Shown here: positions 1 to 7,523 of the stretch, piece after piece
Layout of the letters: each line of letters starts with the position of its first letter
Numbering within the stretch: the stretch's first letter is position 1
NCBI GenBank assembly: GCA_013139755.1
Contig: WTAG01000474.1
Coordinates: 1 to 17,435, forward strand
Direction: 5' to 3'
DNA: 17,435 bases
From: Methylomarinum sp.
GTDB taxonomy: Bacteria; Pseudomonadota; Gammaproteobacteria; Methylococcales; Methylomonadaceae
Made by a program: the position numbers and the translations under genes
The notes under the pieces: model-generated
The model's input: the letters and a program-made list of their open reading frames with translations, nothing else
The model's database searches: none
Told to the model about the DNA's origin: nothing

Positions 1-381
1 AGTTCCAATTTTTGCATTAGCAGGTAAAGAGGCTAGCGAATCATAAGTATTTGATACAAAAGCATCCGTTGGGTCTTCTCTGTCTAATATAACGGCTAAA
101 TGTAAGCCTTCAGGAAATTCTACCGGCACATCCTTCATGGAATGCACAGCAATATCAGCGAAACCATCAAGCATTCCTTGCTCCAGCTCTTTAACAAACA
201 AGCCTTTTCCACCTATTTTAGCCAGTGGTGCATCCAGAATTTTATCACCCTTGGTCACCATTTTGACCAATTCTGTTTTTATCTCTGGAAAAGCTTGTTC
301 CAATCTTTCCGCAACATGTTCAGCTTGCCACAATGCTAAAGGACTTTTTCGTGTTGCTATGCGAATTATTCTTTTTGCCAA
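1..381 (-). CDS. hemC: Porphobilinogen deaminase (hydroxymethylbilane synthase), N-terminal part
   Basis: Catalyses head-to-tail condensation of four porphobilinogen units into hydroxymethylbilane in cytosolic haem/sirohaem/cobalamin synthesis. The reverse strand encodes the first 127 residues in an open frame that runs off the left edge. Visible family motifs are [14 protein letters not shown] near the N-terminus, [13 protein letters not shown], and VHSMKDVP, which carries the conserved substrate/cofactor-pocket Lys and Asp. No in-frame ATG exists near the N-terminus. TTG at 381-379 gives [13 protein letters not shown], the usual spacing for the family, with a GGGA run about 7 nt upstream. 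An earlier in-frame TTG at 393-391 is the alternative, bounded by a stop just upstream. The gene diverges from argH. hemC close to cyaA is a recurrent gammaproteobacterial arrangement. Identification is secure; the start is inferred. Confidence 0.93.
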   Translation of the reverse strand, partial: MAKRIIRIATRKSPLALWQAEHVAERLEQAFPEIKTELVKMVTKGDKILDAPLAKIGGKGLFVKELEQGMLDGFADIAVHSMKDVPVEFPEGLHLAVILDREDPTDAFVSNTYDSLASLPANAKIGT

Positions 382-553
382 AACAAATCCCAATTATTCT
401 TAAAACCAAAGGGGCTTATTGTAATCTTATTTACATTTAAAATCTTTGCCTCTACTCTAACAAAAGCCATGTTTTAATAAAAAAAATAAAACCTCATTTC
501 GATAAAACCTATCTCATCATCGGATTTACACTCATAAACAATGACTTTAGTTG

Positions 554-559
554 TATAAT
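554..559 (+). promoter_or_regulatory. Candidate sigma70 -10 box for argH
   Basis: A perfect TATAAT lies 35 nt upstream of the argH ATG in the hemC/argH divergent spacer (382-594). The -35 region at 17-18 nt spacing (ctcata, 531-536) is poor; a better TTTACA at 525-530 is 23 nt away, too far for a standard promoter. The rest of the spacer is AT-rich with no ORF or strong hairpin. A TACAAT on the reverse strand (423-418) could be the hemC -10 box, again with a weak -35. Confidence 0.4.
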
Positions 560-594
560 TTATCTCTTTCAGATCTCTACAAATTAAGATAAAA

Positions 595-1983
595 ATGGCT
601 ACAGTTAATACCGACAAGCTTTCCAGCGCCCGCTTCGCTCAAGCAACCGATGCTTTTGTTGAAATTTTTACCGCATCAGTCGATTTTGACCAACGAATGG
701 CTCAGCAAGACATTGAAGGCTCTCTGGCACATGCAAAAATGTTATGCAAAATAGGTATTCTGACCGATACTGAGCGTGATGACATTATTAAAGGCTTGGG
801 CATTATTTCCCAAGAGATTGAAAAAGGTGAGTTTAAGTGGTCGGTGCAACAAGAAGATGTTCACATGAACATCGAAGCCAGACTGACTGATTTAATTGGT
901 ATTGCAGGAAAAAAGCTGCATACCGGTCGCTCTAGAAATGATCAAGTTGCCACAGATATCCGTCTGTATTTACGCAATGAAATTGAAAATATTGATCAGC
1001 AATTAACCCGCCTACAACAGGGCATTTTGGATTTGGCAGAAAAAGAAGCAGATACCATCATGCCTGGCTTCACACATTTACAAGTGGCTCAACCAGTCAC
1101 CTTCGGTCATCATTTAATGGCTTGGTACGAAATGCTTTGCCGTGACAAAGAACGCCTGCAAGATTGCTGTAAACGTATTAATGTAATGCCTTTGGGTTCT
1201 GCCGCTTTAGCAGGAACTAGCTACCCCATTGACCGTCACATGACAGCTGAGTTATTAGGCTTTTCACGCCCATCTAATAATTCATTAGATTCAGTCAGCG
1301 ATAGAGATTTTGCTATCGAATTTACTGCGGCTGGCAGTTTAATCATGATGCATTTATCTCGCTTTTCTGAGGAACTTGTTTTATGGGCAAGCGCACAATT
1401 TAACTTTATTGATATACCTGATGCATTCTGTACAGGATCTTCCATCATGCCTCAAAAGAAAAACCCTGATGTACCTGAATTAGTTCGCGGAAAATCAGGA
1501 CGTGTCACAGGACATCTAGTGTCTTTATTAATGCTAATGAAAGGTCAACCACTGGCATACAACAAAGACAATCAAGAAGATAAAGAACCCCTTTTTGATA
1601 CCGCCGATACATTAATCAATTCATTACGTGCTTTTGCCGACATGGTGCCTCATATCACCGCTAAAAAAGACAATATGTACAATGCCGCTAAACAAGGCTT
1701 TGCGACAGCAACCGACCTGGCGGATTATTTAGTGCGTAAAGGTATGGCATTTCGTGATGCCCATGAAGTTGTTGGTTTAGCCGTACGCTTAGGTGTAGAA
1801 ACTAATAGAGATTTGTCTGATATATCACTAGAAGAATTACAACAGTTTTCAGCAGAAATTACCGCAGATGTGTTTGATATCTTAAAACTGGAAGGCTCGG
1901 TTGCAGCAAGAAAACATATAGGAGGCACTGCACCAGATACGGTTAGGGCAGCTATTACTTCAGCTAGAGAGCAGTTAAGCTAA
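595..1983 (+). CDS. argH: Argininosuccinate lyase
   Basis: Cleaves argininosuccinate to arginine and fumarate, the last step of arginine synthesis; cytosolic homotetramer of the fumarase/aspartase superfamily. It has 462 residues, normal for the family. Visible motifs are [13 protein letters not shown] at about residues 109-121, the TH pair at 160-161 containing the catalytic-base His, and the signature loop [11 protein letters not shown] at 281-291 with the catalytic Ser. The N-terminal WGGRF found in many ArgH proteins reads SSARF here, similar to the SARF variant of some betaproteobacterial enzymes as I recall them, so I do not read it as loss of function. The ATG follows a weak purine stretch (TTAAGAT). 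The gene is first in a rightward run with a phosphatase and cyaA and ends in TAA 8 nt before a perfect palindrome. Confidence 0.97.
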   Translation: MATVNTDKLSSARFAQATDAFVEIFTASVDFDQRMAQQDIEGSLAHAKMLCKIGILTDTERDDIIKGLGIISQEIEKGEFKWSVQQEDVHMNIEARLTDLIGIAGKKLHTGRSRNDQVATDIRLYLRNEIENIDQQLTRLQQGILDLAEKEADTIMPGFTHLQVAQPVTFGHHLMAWYEMLCRDKERLQDCCKRINVMPLGSAALAGTSYPIDRHMTAELLGFSRPSNNSLDSVSDRDFAIEFTAAGSLIMMHLSRFSEELVLWASAQFNFIDIPDAFCTGSSIMPQKKNPDVPELVRGKSGRVTGHLVSLLMLMKGQPLAYNKDNQEDKEPLFDTADTLINSLRAFADMVPHITAKKDNMYNAAKQGFATATDLADYLVRKGMAFRDAHEVVGLAVRLGVETNRDLSDISLEELQQFSAEITADVFDILKLEGSVAARKHIGGTAPDTVRAAITSAREQLS

Positions 1984-1991
1984 GATATTTC

Positions 1992-2021
1992 TTGCAAGTG
2001 AGGCTGCAGCCTCACTTGCAA
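1992..2021 (+). repeat. Perfect 30-bp palindrome downstream of argH
   Basis: Arms TTGCAAGTGAGGCTG (1992-2006) and CAGCCTCACTTGCAA (2007-2021) are exact reverse complements with no spacer. In RNA this would form a hairpin with a tight loop of the central bases. It starts 8 nt after the argH stop. No clean T-tract follows (AATGTTTAAATACC), so it may be an argH mRNA 3' end or processing structure rather than a textbook intrinsic terminator, or a dispersed palindromic element. Confidence 0.8.
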
Positions 2022-2033
2022 ATGTTTAAATAC

Positions 2034-2070
2034 CTTTTTATATCATCACGACTAGAACTGCGCTCCTACA
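2034..2070 (-). repeat. Possible REP-like half element (TGTAGGAGCG motif)
   Basis: The reverse strand begins TGTAGGAGCGCAGTTC and continues TAGTCGTGATG, resembling the TGTAGGAGCG-type intergenic REP elements common in gammaproteobacteria. The internal palindrome is poor. It lies between the argH palindrome and the phosphatase start. The AGGAGCG core also occurs at both ends of the foldback element at 2691-2852. Classification is by recall and low confidence. Confidence 0.3.
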
Positions 2071-2087
2071 ATATTTTCAATAGACTT

Positions 2088-2705
2088 ATGCTTACAACAG
2101 TCGACTTTCTTCGTCACGGTGAAGTGGCTGGAGGTAATTATTACAGAGGTATCACTAACGACCCACTAAGCAATCTAGGCTGGGAACAAATGAAATACGC
2201 TGTTAATAATCGAAACTGGGATCAGATTATTAGCTCCCCTCTCAATCGTTGCCTGGATTTTGCTCAATACATGAGCTCACAAACCAACACCCCACTTTTC
2301 ACCGATCCTAACTGGCAAGAAATTAACTTTGGAGATTGGGAAAAGAAGACGGCTGATCAAATAAGTCCCGAAGCGTTAATGCGCTTTTACCAAGATCCAA
2401 TTAATATCACACCAGAAAATGGTGAAAGTTATCATTCACTGCTTTATAGGGTAAGTAATGCCTGGGAAAGCCTGATCAAAACTCATCCTAACCAGCATAT
2501 TTTGGTGGTGACCCATGCAGGGGTTATTCGCTGTCTGTTTAACCTCTTACTCAAACTACCTGCAAACCAACTATTTAATATTCAAGTCGATCATTCCAGC
2601 TTAACGCGCTTTCAATGTTTTCACGATAGCCCAGATGACTTTATTACACTCAAATTTCACAATTTAACCCAGCCTGATCTATACTCAGTTAGGAGCGAGG
2701 ATTGA
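2088..2705 (+). CDS. Histidine phosphatase family protein, CobC-like
   Basis: Member of the histidine phosphatase (phosphoglycerate mutase-like) superfamily, which works through a phosphohistidine intermediate. With ATG 2088 it has 205 residues. The RHG motif is at residues 9-11 with nucleophile His10, ISSPLNRC follows, then NFGDWE, and THAG with the second catalytic His at about 143. RHGEV, the RG..NDPLS..GW stretch and the GDWE spacing look most like alpha-ribazole-5'-phosphate phosphatase (CobC) of cobalamin nucleotide-loop assembly, but no other cobalamin gene is nearby, so the substrate is unknown. An in-frame ATG at 1992 was rejected because it lies in the palindrome and would add 32 unrelated residues. 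The last codons (RSED) and the TGA lie inside the left arm of the foldback repeat. Confidence 0.85.
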   Translation: MLTTVDFLRHGEVAGGNYYRGITNDPLSNLGWEQMKYAVNNRNWDQIISSPLNRCLDFAQYMSSQTNTPLFTDPNWQEINFGDWEKKTADQISPEALMRFYQDPINITPENGESYHSLLYRVSNAWESLIKTHPNQHILVVTHAGVIRCLFNLLLKLPANQLFNIQVDHSSLTRFQCFHDSPDDFITLKFHNLTQPDLYSVRSED

Positions 2706-2852
2706 ATAACCTCCGAAAATTTGACGCAGGATTTTGGTTTCACAGAGGTGCTAGTAAAATAGGCGCATAGCAAGTTACGCAACTATTTTACTAGTGCCTC
2801 TGTGGAGCCAAAAGACAATTCAAGATTCGGAAGTTATTGAATCATCGCTCCT
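2691..2852. repeat. 162-bp foldback (MITE-like) inverted repeat
   Basis: The two halves are imperfect reverse complements. The outer arms 2691-2717 and 2826-2852 match at 24 of 27 positions (starting AGGAGCGA, containing AATAAC and TCCGAA). The inner arms 2732-2762 and 2782-2812 match at 27 of 31 (TTTTGG, CACAGAGG, CTAGTAAAATAG). A short loop contains a further GCG/CGC pair. All four inner mismatches would be G-U pairs in a + strand transcript. The left arm contains the phosphatase stop codon, and the right arm contains the earliest possible cyaA start (TTG 2837). It could be a MITE-type element or a conserved RNA structure; it contains no ORF of its own. Confidence 0.8.
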
Positions 2853-2875
2853 TAATAAACCTTAGAGTATTGCAA

Positions 2876-5707
2876 GTGACCCTAACAAGAAACCACCCTC
2901 CCATACACTTAGGCTCCCCCGGTGAGGATATCAGTAAAAAAGACCTTCACTCGATCATTCAGCGCTTTAAAAACCTAAACCAATTACGTCAGCAACGTAT
3001 TCAGGGGGTTCTACAGAGCCGTCAACAAACTTTCTTACACATACTTCCTTTAATATTTCACCGTAACCATCCCTTATTGCCTGGTTTTATATCGTCTGAA
3101 ACGCCTGCCGGAATCCCTGACTACACACCAAACAAACAAAGCATTAATGCTGCCAAACAATTCTCAAAAAGCTTTACTTACAAACGCAGAGCATTATTAA
3201 GACACCCTATTCAAGGTATCTTTTTGATGGGTAGTGTTAGTAGCATCGTTTTTTCTAAAGCCAGTGATATGGATATATGGCTATGTCACCAACCGGACCT
3301 TTCACCTTCGGAAATTAAGGAACTGCAACAAAAAGCGACGGCAATTGAAAAGTGGGCCGAATCACTCGAACTAGAAATTCATTTTTTTCTAATCGACAGT
3401 ACGCTGCTTTCCAAAGGTCAGAATGCACCAATTTCAAGCGAAAGCAGCGGCAGTACTCAGCATTATTTACTATTAGAAGAATTCTATCGTACGGCTATTT
3501 TTATTGCAGGACGTATCCCCGCCTGGTGGTTAGTCCCTCCCCATCAAGAAAATAACTATACACCTTATCTCAAGCATTTATTAGATCATCGTTTTATTGA
3601 TGAAAATGAAATTATTGATTTTGGTGGACTAGAGTCAATTCCTGCCGAAGAATTTATTAGCGGAGCACTCTGGCATATTTACAAATCGATTAGCTCACCT
3701 CACAAATCACTTTTAAAGTTATTTTTAATGGAAAGCTATGCCAGTGAATATCCCAGTCCAAAATGGCTCTGTGCTGACTTAAAAAATGAGATCTATCAAG
3801 GCAGTATGGACATAGAGCACCTTGACCCTTACTTACTGATTTACGCTAAAGTTGAAGATTACCTACAAAAATCCGGATCATCACAACAAATCAACTTAGC
3901 CAGGCAATGTTTCTATTTAAAAATAATGGGACCGTCTTACAAAACATTAGACACTCAATCCCAAACTTTAAAATCAAATTACATGCAGTCCATAGCCAAA
4001 CAATGGAACTGGCCTAAGAACCTACTGGACACATTTCACAAGCAAAAATATTGGGATATAAAAAAAGCCACTCAAGAACATATCATTATCCGTACACAAT
4101 TAAAGCATAGCTTACGCACGGCTCTGCAATTAGCAGGTGATTATGTTAAGCATAACTATAGAGAGAACAATGAGTTAAAACTGATTAGCCGTAAACTGTA
4201 TGCATTTCTTGAAAAAAAGCCAAGAAAGGTTGAAATAATTACCACGCGCACCACCGTTCACGCTAAAGAAGATGCCTTATCCATCATTGAGTCACAGGGT
4301 AAAAACAACGCATCTATCTGGACGCTATATGCAGGCGAATTAACTCTCGAAGAAGAACCATCAACAAGCAATCTAATCAAAAAAGATACTCATTTACTTA
4401 ACCTACTTGGCTGGCTGGTTGTTAACGGCTTATATCACAAACAGCTGCAATTGTATTTTAAATCGCCCAATATATTACTATCAAACACTGAGCTTCATCA
4501 GTTACTTACCCAACTATTTCAGCTTTTTTCCAAAAACCTGCAAGAAAATTCATTGCCACTACCTACTTACAATAAAGCGGACAGCCAGCTAGCCTCCCTT
4601 ATCATTATCAACCTTGGCCAAACACTGGTTAATGAAAGAAAAGATGGCATGTTGGTATTAAGTGAAAGATCTGACCCTCTTAGCTATGGAAAAAAACGCC
4701 AATGTTTTATTCAAAAAATAGATCAAATTTCCGTATCCAGCTGGGGTGAAATCACCACCTCCAAACACCAAGGCCTGGATGGTTTTTTTGACAGTTTAGT
4801 GTATATTTTTAATCACACTAAGCAACCCATCTCTATTCGCAGATTTAAAGTAATCTGCTATACCCCAACCAGAGCTAATAGCATTACCCTGCGCACAAAT
4901 ACTATTTTCAGCAATCTCATTACATTTTTCTCAAAACAGCCTAAATTACAGAGCAATCGTTATTTCTTAGCAGGCGAATCTTCCTTTTATGTCTTTCAAC
5001 GTAATAACAAACATCTCCGTTATTGGTCTATAGATTCAGAAGATCAACTATTACAAGAATTAGCCGCAACTCAAGAGTATTTTGGTCAGGTTTATTTTGA
5101 TCCAGGTACACTTGATAACAGTGCGATCCCCTTTTTATATCAACTTAACCAAGCCAACTGCATTCAGATTTTTTACTTGTCTGAAAACGACTGTATTACT
5201 GTTTTTATTATTGATGAAAAAGGCACTTTATTTACTCAAGAACATGCAAACTCTAACTGCGATCAAATTCTCAACAATTATTTCACATTCTTAGAACCGA
5301 TCTTAAATCATCCCTATTATGTAAATGATTTACGGCTAAAGTACTATGAAATTTTAAAACAGACGACCAGCACATTTACTATTTGCCCTGCAAAATGGAC
5401 ACCACCACCTTATATAGACTTGTCATTACGGGTCATTATAGAAGAGTCACCGGACAGGTCTATTTCTGCAAATTATCATATCTATTGCAATGACCAAGAG
5501 TTCAATACAGCGACTTATGGCAATCAACTATTCAAAGAAGTCTCAGATTTTGTGATGAGTAATAGAAAAGGCAATAATAACTATCCTATCCACATTACTC
5601 ACCTAGAAGCGCCCTGCTATTATTTAGGCGTAGACAATGAGGACCAACTACAAACGGCGCACCATTTAAATTACAAGAAAAAAATTGAAGCCAAGTTAAA
5701 TACCTAA
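2876..5707 (+). CDS. cyaA: Class I adenylate cyclase
   Basis: Makes cAMP from ATP; class I cyclases are cytosolic/peripheral, with an N-terminal catalytic nucleotidyltransferase-fold domain and a long C-terminal regulatory domain. From GTG 2876 the protein has 943 residues, close to Pseudomonas CyaA and longer than the 848-residue E. coli enzyme. Visible catalytic signatures are MGSVSS followed by SDMDIW at about residues 118-135 (metal-binding aspartates), AESLELEIHFFLID, SSGSTQHYLLLEEFYRTA, and the helical block GALWHIYKSISSPHKS. HRNHPLLPGF and ETPAGIPDYTP also match family N-termini. No ATG precedes the catalytic motif. GTG 2876 gives MTLTRNHPPI, resembling Pseudomonas N-termini, with AGAG 8 nt upstream. 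TTG 2837 (956 residues) is possible but lies inside the foldback repeat. A PilZ gene follows. Confidence 0.93.
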   Translation: MTLTRNHPPIHLGSPGEDISKKDLHSIIQRFKNLNQLRQQRIQGVLQSRQQTFLHILPLIFHRNHPLLPGFISSETPAGIPDYTPNKQSINAAKQFSKSFTYKRRALLRHPIQGIFLMGSVSSIVFSKASDMDIWLCHQPDLSPSEIKELQQKATAIEKWAESLELEIHFFLIDSTLLSKGQNAPISSESSGSTQHYLLLEEFYRTAIFIAGRIPAWWLVPPHQENNYTPYLKHLLDHRFIDENEIIDFGGLESIPAEEFISGALWHIYKSISSPHKSLLKLFLMESYASEYPSPKWLCADLKNEIYQGSMDIEHLDPYLLIYAKVEDYLQKSGSSQQINLARQCFYLKIMGPSYKTLDTQSQTLKSNYMQSIAKQWNWPKNLLDTFHKQKYWDIKKATQEHIIIRTQLKHSLRTALQLAGDYVKHNYRENNELKLISRKLYAFLEKKPRKVEIITTRTTVHAKEDALSIIESQGKNNASIWTLYAGELTLEEEPSTSNLIKKDTHLLNLLGWLVVNGLYHKQLQLYFKSPNILLSNTELHQLLTQLFQLFSKNLQENSLPLPTYNKADSQLASLIIINLGQTLVNERKDGMLVLSERSDPLSYGKKRQCFIQKIDQISVSSWGEITTSKHQGLDGFFDSLVYIFNHTKQPISIRRFKVICYTPTRANSITLRTNTIFSNLITFFSKQPKLQSNRYFLAGESSFYVFQRNNKHLRYWSIDSEDQLLQELAATQEYFGQVYFDPGTLDNSAIPFLYQLNQANCIQIFYLSENDCITVFIIDEKGTLFTQEHANSNCDQILNNYFTFLEPILNHPYYVNDLRLKYYEILKQTTSTFTICPAKWTPPPYIDLSLRVIIEESPDRSISANYHIYCNDQEFNTATYGNQLFKEVSDFVMSNRKGNNNYPIHITHLEAPCYYLGVDNEDQLQTAHHLNYKKKIEAKLNT

Positions 5708-5825
5708 GCTAACCCGAACCAATAACTGAATAGAAAACAAACTCCACTTATTAAAATGTGCTTTACCTCACAAAATAATAAGCCCATACTGAATAGATAC
5801 TTTGCGGTAGTTATGGAGCATAACA
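5708..5825 (+). promoter_or_regulatory. cyaA-PilZ spacer with a candidate promoter
   Basis: No ORF or clear terminator is seen. TTTACC (5762-5767) and CATACT (5785-5790) are 17 nt apart and match sigma70 boxes at four of six positions each, so the PilZ gene may have its own promoter. A good ribosome binding site (TGGAG, 5815-5819) precedes the PilZ start. Confidence 0.25.
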
Positions 5826-6197
5826 ATGAACAGTGATAAGCGAAAACACCCCAGGTTTAGCCCTCGCGGTTTAATGGCCAACATCACCATAGACCCTCCC
5901 CCTCCAGATAAAGAGATAACGCTTGAGGGAACTATCATTGATATGAGCTATACGGGAATAAAAATAAAGCTCACCTCGGCAATGCCAGCCGATGTACCTG
6001 ACAGTGAAATAAAAATAAATTTAATCACCCCTGAATCAGGTATTCCTATTACCATCCATGGCATGATTAAACATTTAAACGATCAATCAGAATGCGGTGT
6101 GCATTATTCTAAAAAACATCCAGAACATGAAGTGGACGATCTTATGTTTGAATGCATAAAAAGCGCACACCACCCAATTAAAGATAAAGCAGCTTAA
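5826..6197 (+). CDS. Stand-alone PilZ domain protein
   Basis: Small cytosolic protein (123 residues) made almost entirely of a PilZ domain, the common bacterial receptor fold for cyclic di-GMP. Both ligand-binding signatures are present: RxxxR as R6-KHP-R10 near the N-terminus, and D/NxSxxG as DMSYTG at residues 39-44. A GVHYSK strand near residues 97-102 is consistent with the end of the PilZ barrel. Binding competence is therefore likely, but the output (motility, exopolysaccharide, pili) cannot be told from sequence because no effector domain is fused. ATG 5826 follows TGGAG at good spacing. It lies 118 nt after cyaA on the same strand, so a cAMP synthase and a probable c-di-GMP receptor are neighbours; a functional link is speculation. 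Confidence 0.88.
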   Translation: MNSDKRKHPRFSPRGLMANITIDPPPPDKEITLEGTIIDMSYTGIKIKLTSAMPADVPDSEIKINLITPESGIPITIHGMIKHLNDQSECGVHYSKKHPEHEVDDLMFECIKSAHHPIKDKAA

Positions 6198-6210
6198 CTT
6201 TTCCAGCTAC

Positions 6211-6258
6211 AAGTTTTTAAGAGGGGCAAGAAAGGAGCTTTGCCCATATTAAAAACTT
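6211..6258. terminator. Bidirectional terminator between PilZ and TRAP-SBP genes
   Basis: Outer arms AAGTTTTTAA (6211-6220) and TTAAAAACTT (6249-6258) are exact complements, and inside them GGGCAA (6224-6229) pairs with TTGCCC (6240-6245). A GC-rich inner stem flanked by A- and T-tracts on both sides, between convergent genes, fits a shared intrinsic terminator. Confidence 0.75.
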
Positions 6259-6268
6259 TAATTCATAT

Positions 6269-7348
6269 CTAAAGAGATCTTGCTCTTAAAAACGCCTGTT
6301 CAGATACAGCACCCCATGCCGACACTTGCGTTCTAAACTGACTTACTGACTCATAAATCTTTTTAGACATAGCATCTTTATTTGCCAGCTCAAGCACTAC
6401 CTCGTCAGATAATAGCTTCAATTTTTTAAGTACATCATCAGGTAAAGGTAAAACTTTTACTTTATGTTTATTAATTAAGGTATCTAATGCCTGATTGTTT
6501 CTAGCCGTATATTCTGAAATAAGATCCATATTGGCTGCCTTACAAGCCATTAATACAATTGTCTGCAAGTCTTCAGGTAATTCATTAAATGCTTTTTCAT
6601 TAATTAAAGCTTCCATAGTCGAACCGGGCTCATGCCAGCCAGGGTAATAATAATATTTAGCCACCTTATGAAAACCAAATGCCAAGTCATTATAAGGTCC
6701 CACCCACTCAGTCGCGTCTAAAGCACCCGACTGCAAAGAGGTAAATAACTCACCGCCTGGCATATTAACTGTAGTACCACCGGCACGTCTAAGCACTTCA
6801 CCGCCTAGCCCAGGAATACGCATTTTTAAACCTTTTAAGTCATTAATACTTTTAATTTCCCGATTAAACCAGCCCGCCATCTGCACACCCGAATTTCCCG
6901 TTGCAGCCGGAATAATACCAAAAGGTTTGTATAACTCGCGCCATAGTTCCATGCCACCGCCATAGTAAAGCCAGGCATTCATTTCCTGAGCAGTTAAGCC
7001 AAATGGTACCGCAGAAAAAAACTGCGTTGCCTCTGATTTACCTTTCCAATAATAAGCACCAGAATGCCCCATCTCTGCAACACCATTAGCAACTGCATCA
7101 AAAACTTCAAATGCAGGTACTAATTCTTTAGCCCCATACACTTTAACTTTAATGCGACCACCACTCATCTCGGTGATCATTTTTGCCAACAGATTTGCAT
7201 TAGTGCCTAGCCCTGGAAAATTTTTAGGCCATGCGGTCACCATTTTCCATTTAAACTGAGTACCTGCATTGGCAGCAGGTGCAGCCAACGTTCCACCTAC
7301 CACCAGTGAGCCGACACCGGCCTTTTGTATAAAATCACGCCTTTTCAT
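6269..7348 (-). CDS. TRAP transporter substrate-binding protein (DctP family), Tat-exported
   Basis: Periplasmic solute receptor of tripartite ATP-independent periplasmic transporters, 359 residues. The N-terminus MKRRDFIQKAGVGSLVVGG is a twin-arginine signal (R3, R4) with a probable cleavage after APAANA at about residue 28. The mature part has FKWKMVTAWP, a ligand-contact region MRIPGLGGEV with the conserved Arg at about 177, and ATEWVGPYND with Trp at about 215. This pattern resembles the TakP-like 2-oxoacid/monocarboxylate binders; the ligand is not proven. ATG 7348 was chosen over the longer frame (to 7546) because it starts the Tat signal and has GGAA upstream. No DctQ/DctM membrane subunits are in the window, so this is an orphan receptor here. 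It diverges from gap, suggesting a link to pyruvate/triose metabolism by inference. Confidence 0.9.
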   Translation of the reverse strand: MKRRDFIQKAGVGSLVVGGTLAAPAANAGTQFKWKMVTAWPKNFPGLGTNANLLAKMITEMSGGRIKVKVYGAKELVPAFEVFDAVANGVAEMGHSGAYYWKGKSEATQFFSAVPFGLTAQEMNAWLYYGGGMELWRELYKPFGIIPAATGNSGVQMAGWFNREIKSINDLKGLKMRIPGLGGEVLRRAGGTTVNMPGGELFTSLQSGALDATEWVGPYNDLAFGFHKVAKYYYYPGWHEPGSTMEALINEKAFNELPEDLQTIVLMACKAANMDLISEYTARNNQALDTLINKHKVKVLPLPDDVLKKLKLLSDEVVLELANKDAMSKKIYESVSQFRTQVSAWGAVSEQAFLRARSL

Positions 7349-7395
7349 AAATCTATTCCAAAATATAAGAGCAGGCAAAAGGTTAAAGGCACAAG

Positions 7396-7435
7396 GTAAA
7401 AAGAGCAAGAGCTCTTTTCGTCTTTTACTTGCTCT
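7396..7435 (-). promoter_or_regulatory. Alternative hairpins in the TRAP-SBP leader
   Basis: On the minus strand, AAAAGAGC and GCTCTTTT (7418-7411 and 7406-7399) form an 8-bp stem with a 4-nt loop, ending in a T-rich stretch. A second pairing, AGAGCAAG (7435-7428) with CTTGCTCT (7409-7402), uses part of the same bases, so the two stems exclude each other. This resembles a small attenuator about 50 nt before the binding-protein start, but it could equally be a terminator-like palindrome. Confidence 0.35.
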
Positions 7436-7523
7436 AAAAAACATAAATAAACATGTCTTTATATATTTTGATACAATTGAAGTATTTTCGAAATTTAAAA
7501 CCCCTCTTAGGAGATAAAAAAGC

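Noticed and set aside
137..403. Open frame on the + strand opposite hemC
   Set aside because: It is antisense to a clear hemC coding region and has no recognisable protein features; the same holds for other short frames opposite or within argH, cyaA, gap, pyk, uvrD and DUF3422.
595..640. ArgH lacks the canonical N-terminal WGGRF
   Set aside because: The SSARF variant resembles other proteobacterial ArgH N-termini as I recall them, and all catalytic motifs are intact, so this is not evidence of a defective enzyme.
1992..2087. N-terminal extension of the histidine phosphatase from ATG 1992
   Set aside because: It begins within the perfect palindrome, and the 32 extra residues do not resemble the family; ATG 2088 places RHG at residues 9-11 as expected.
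2837..2875. TTG 2837 as the cyaA start
   Set aside because: It lies inside the foldback repeat arm, and the extra 13 residues have no family match; GTG 2876 is preferred, although the longer form cannot be excluded.
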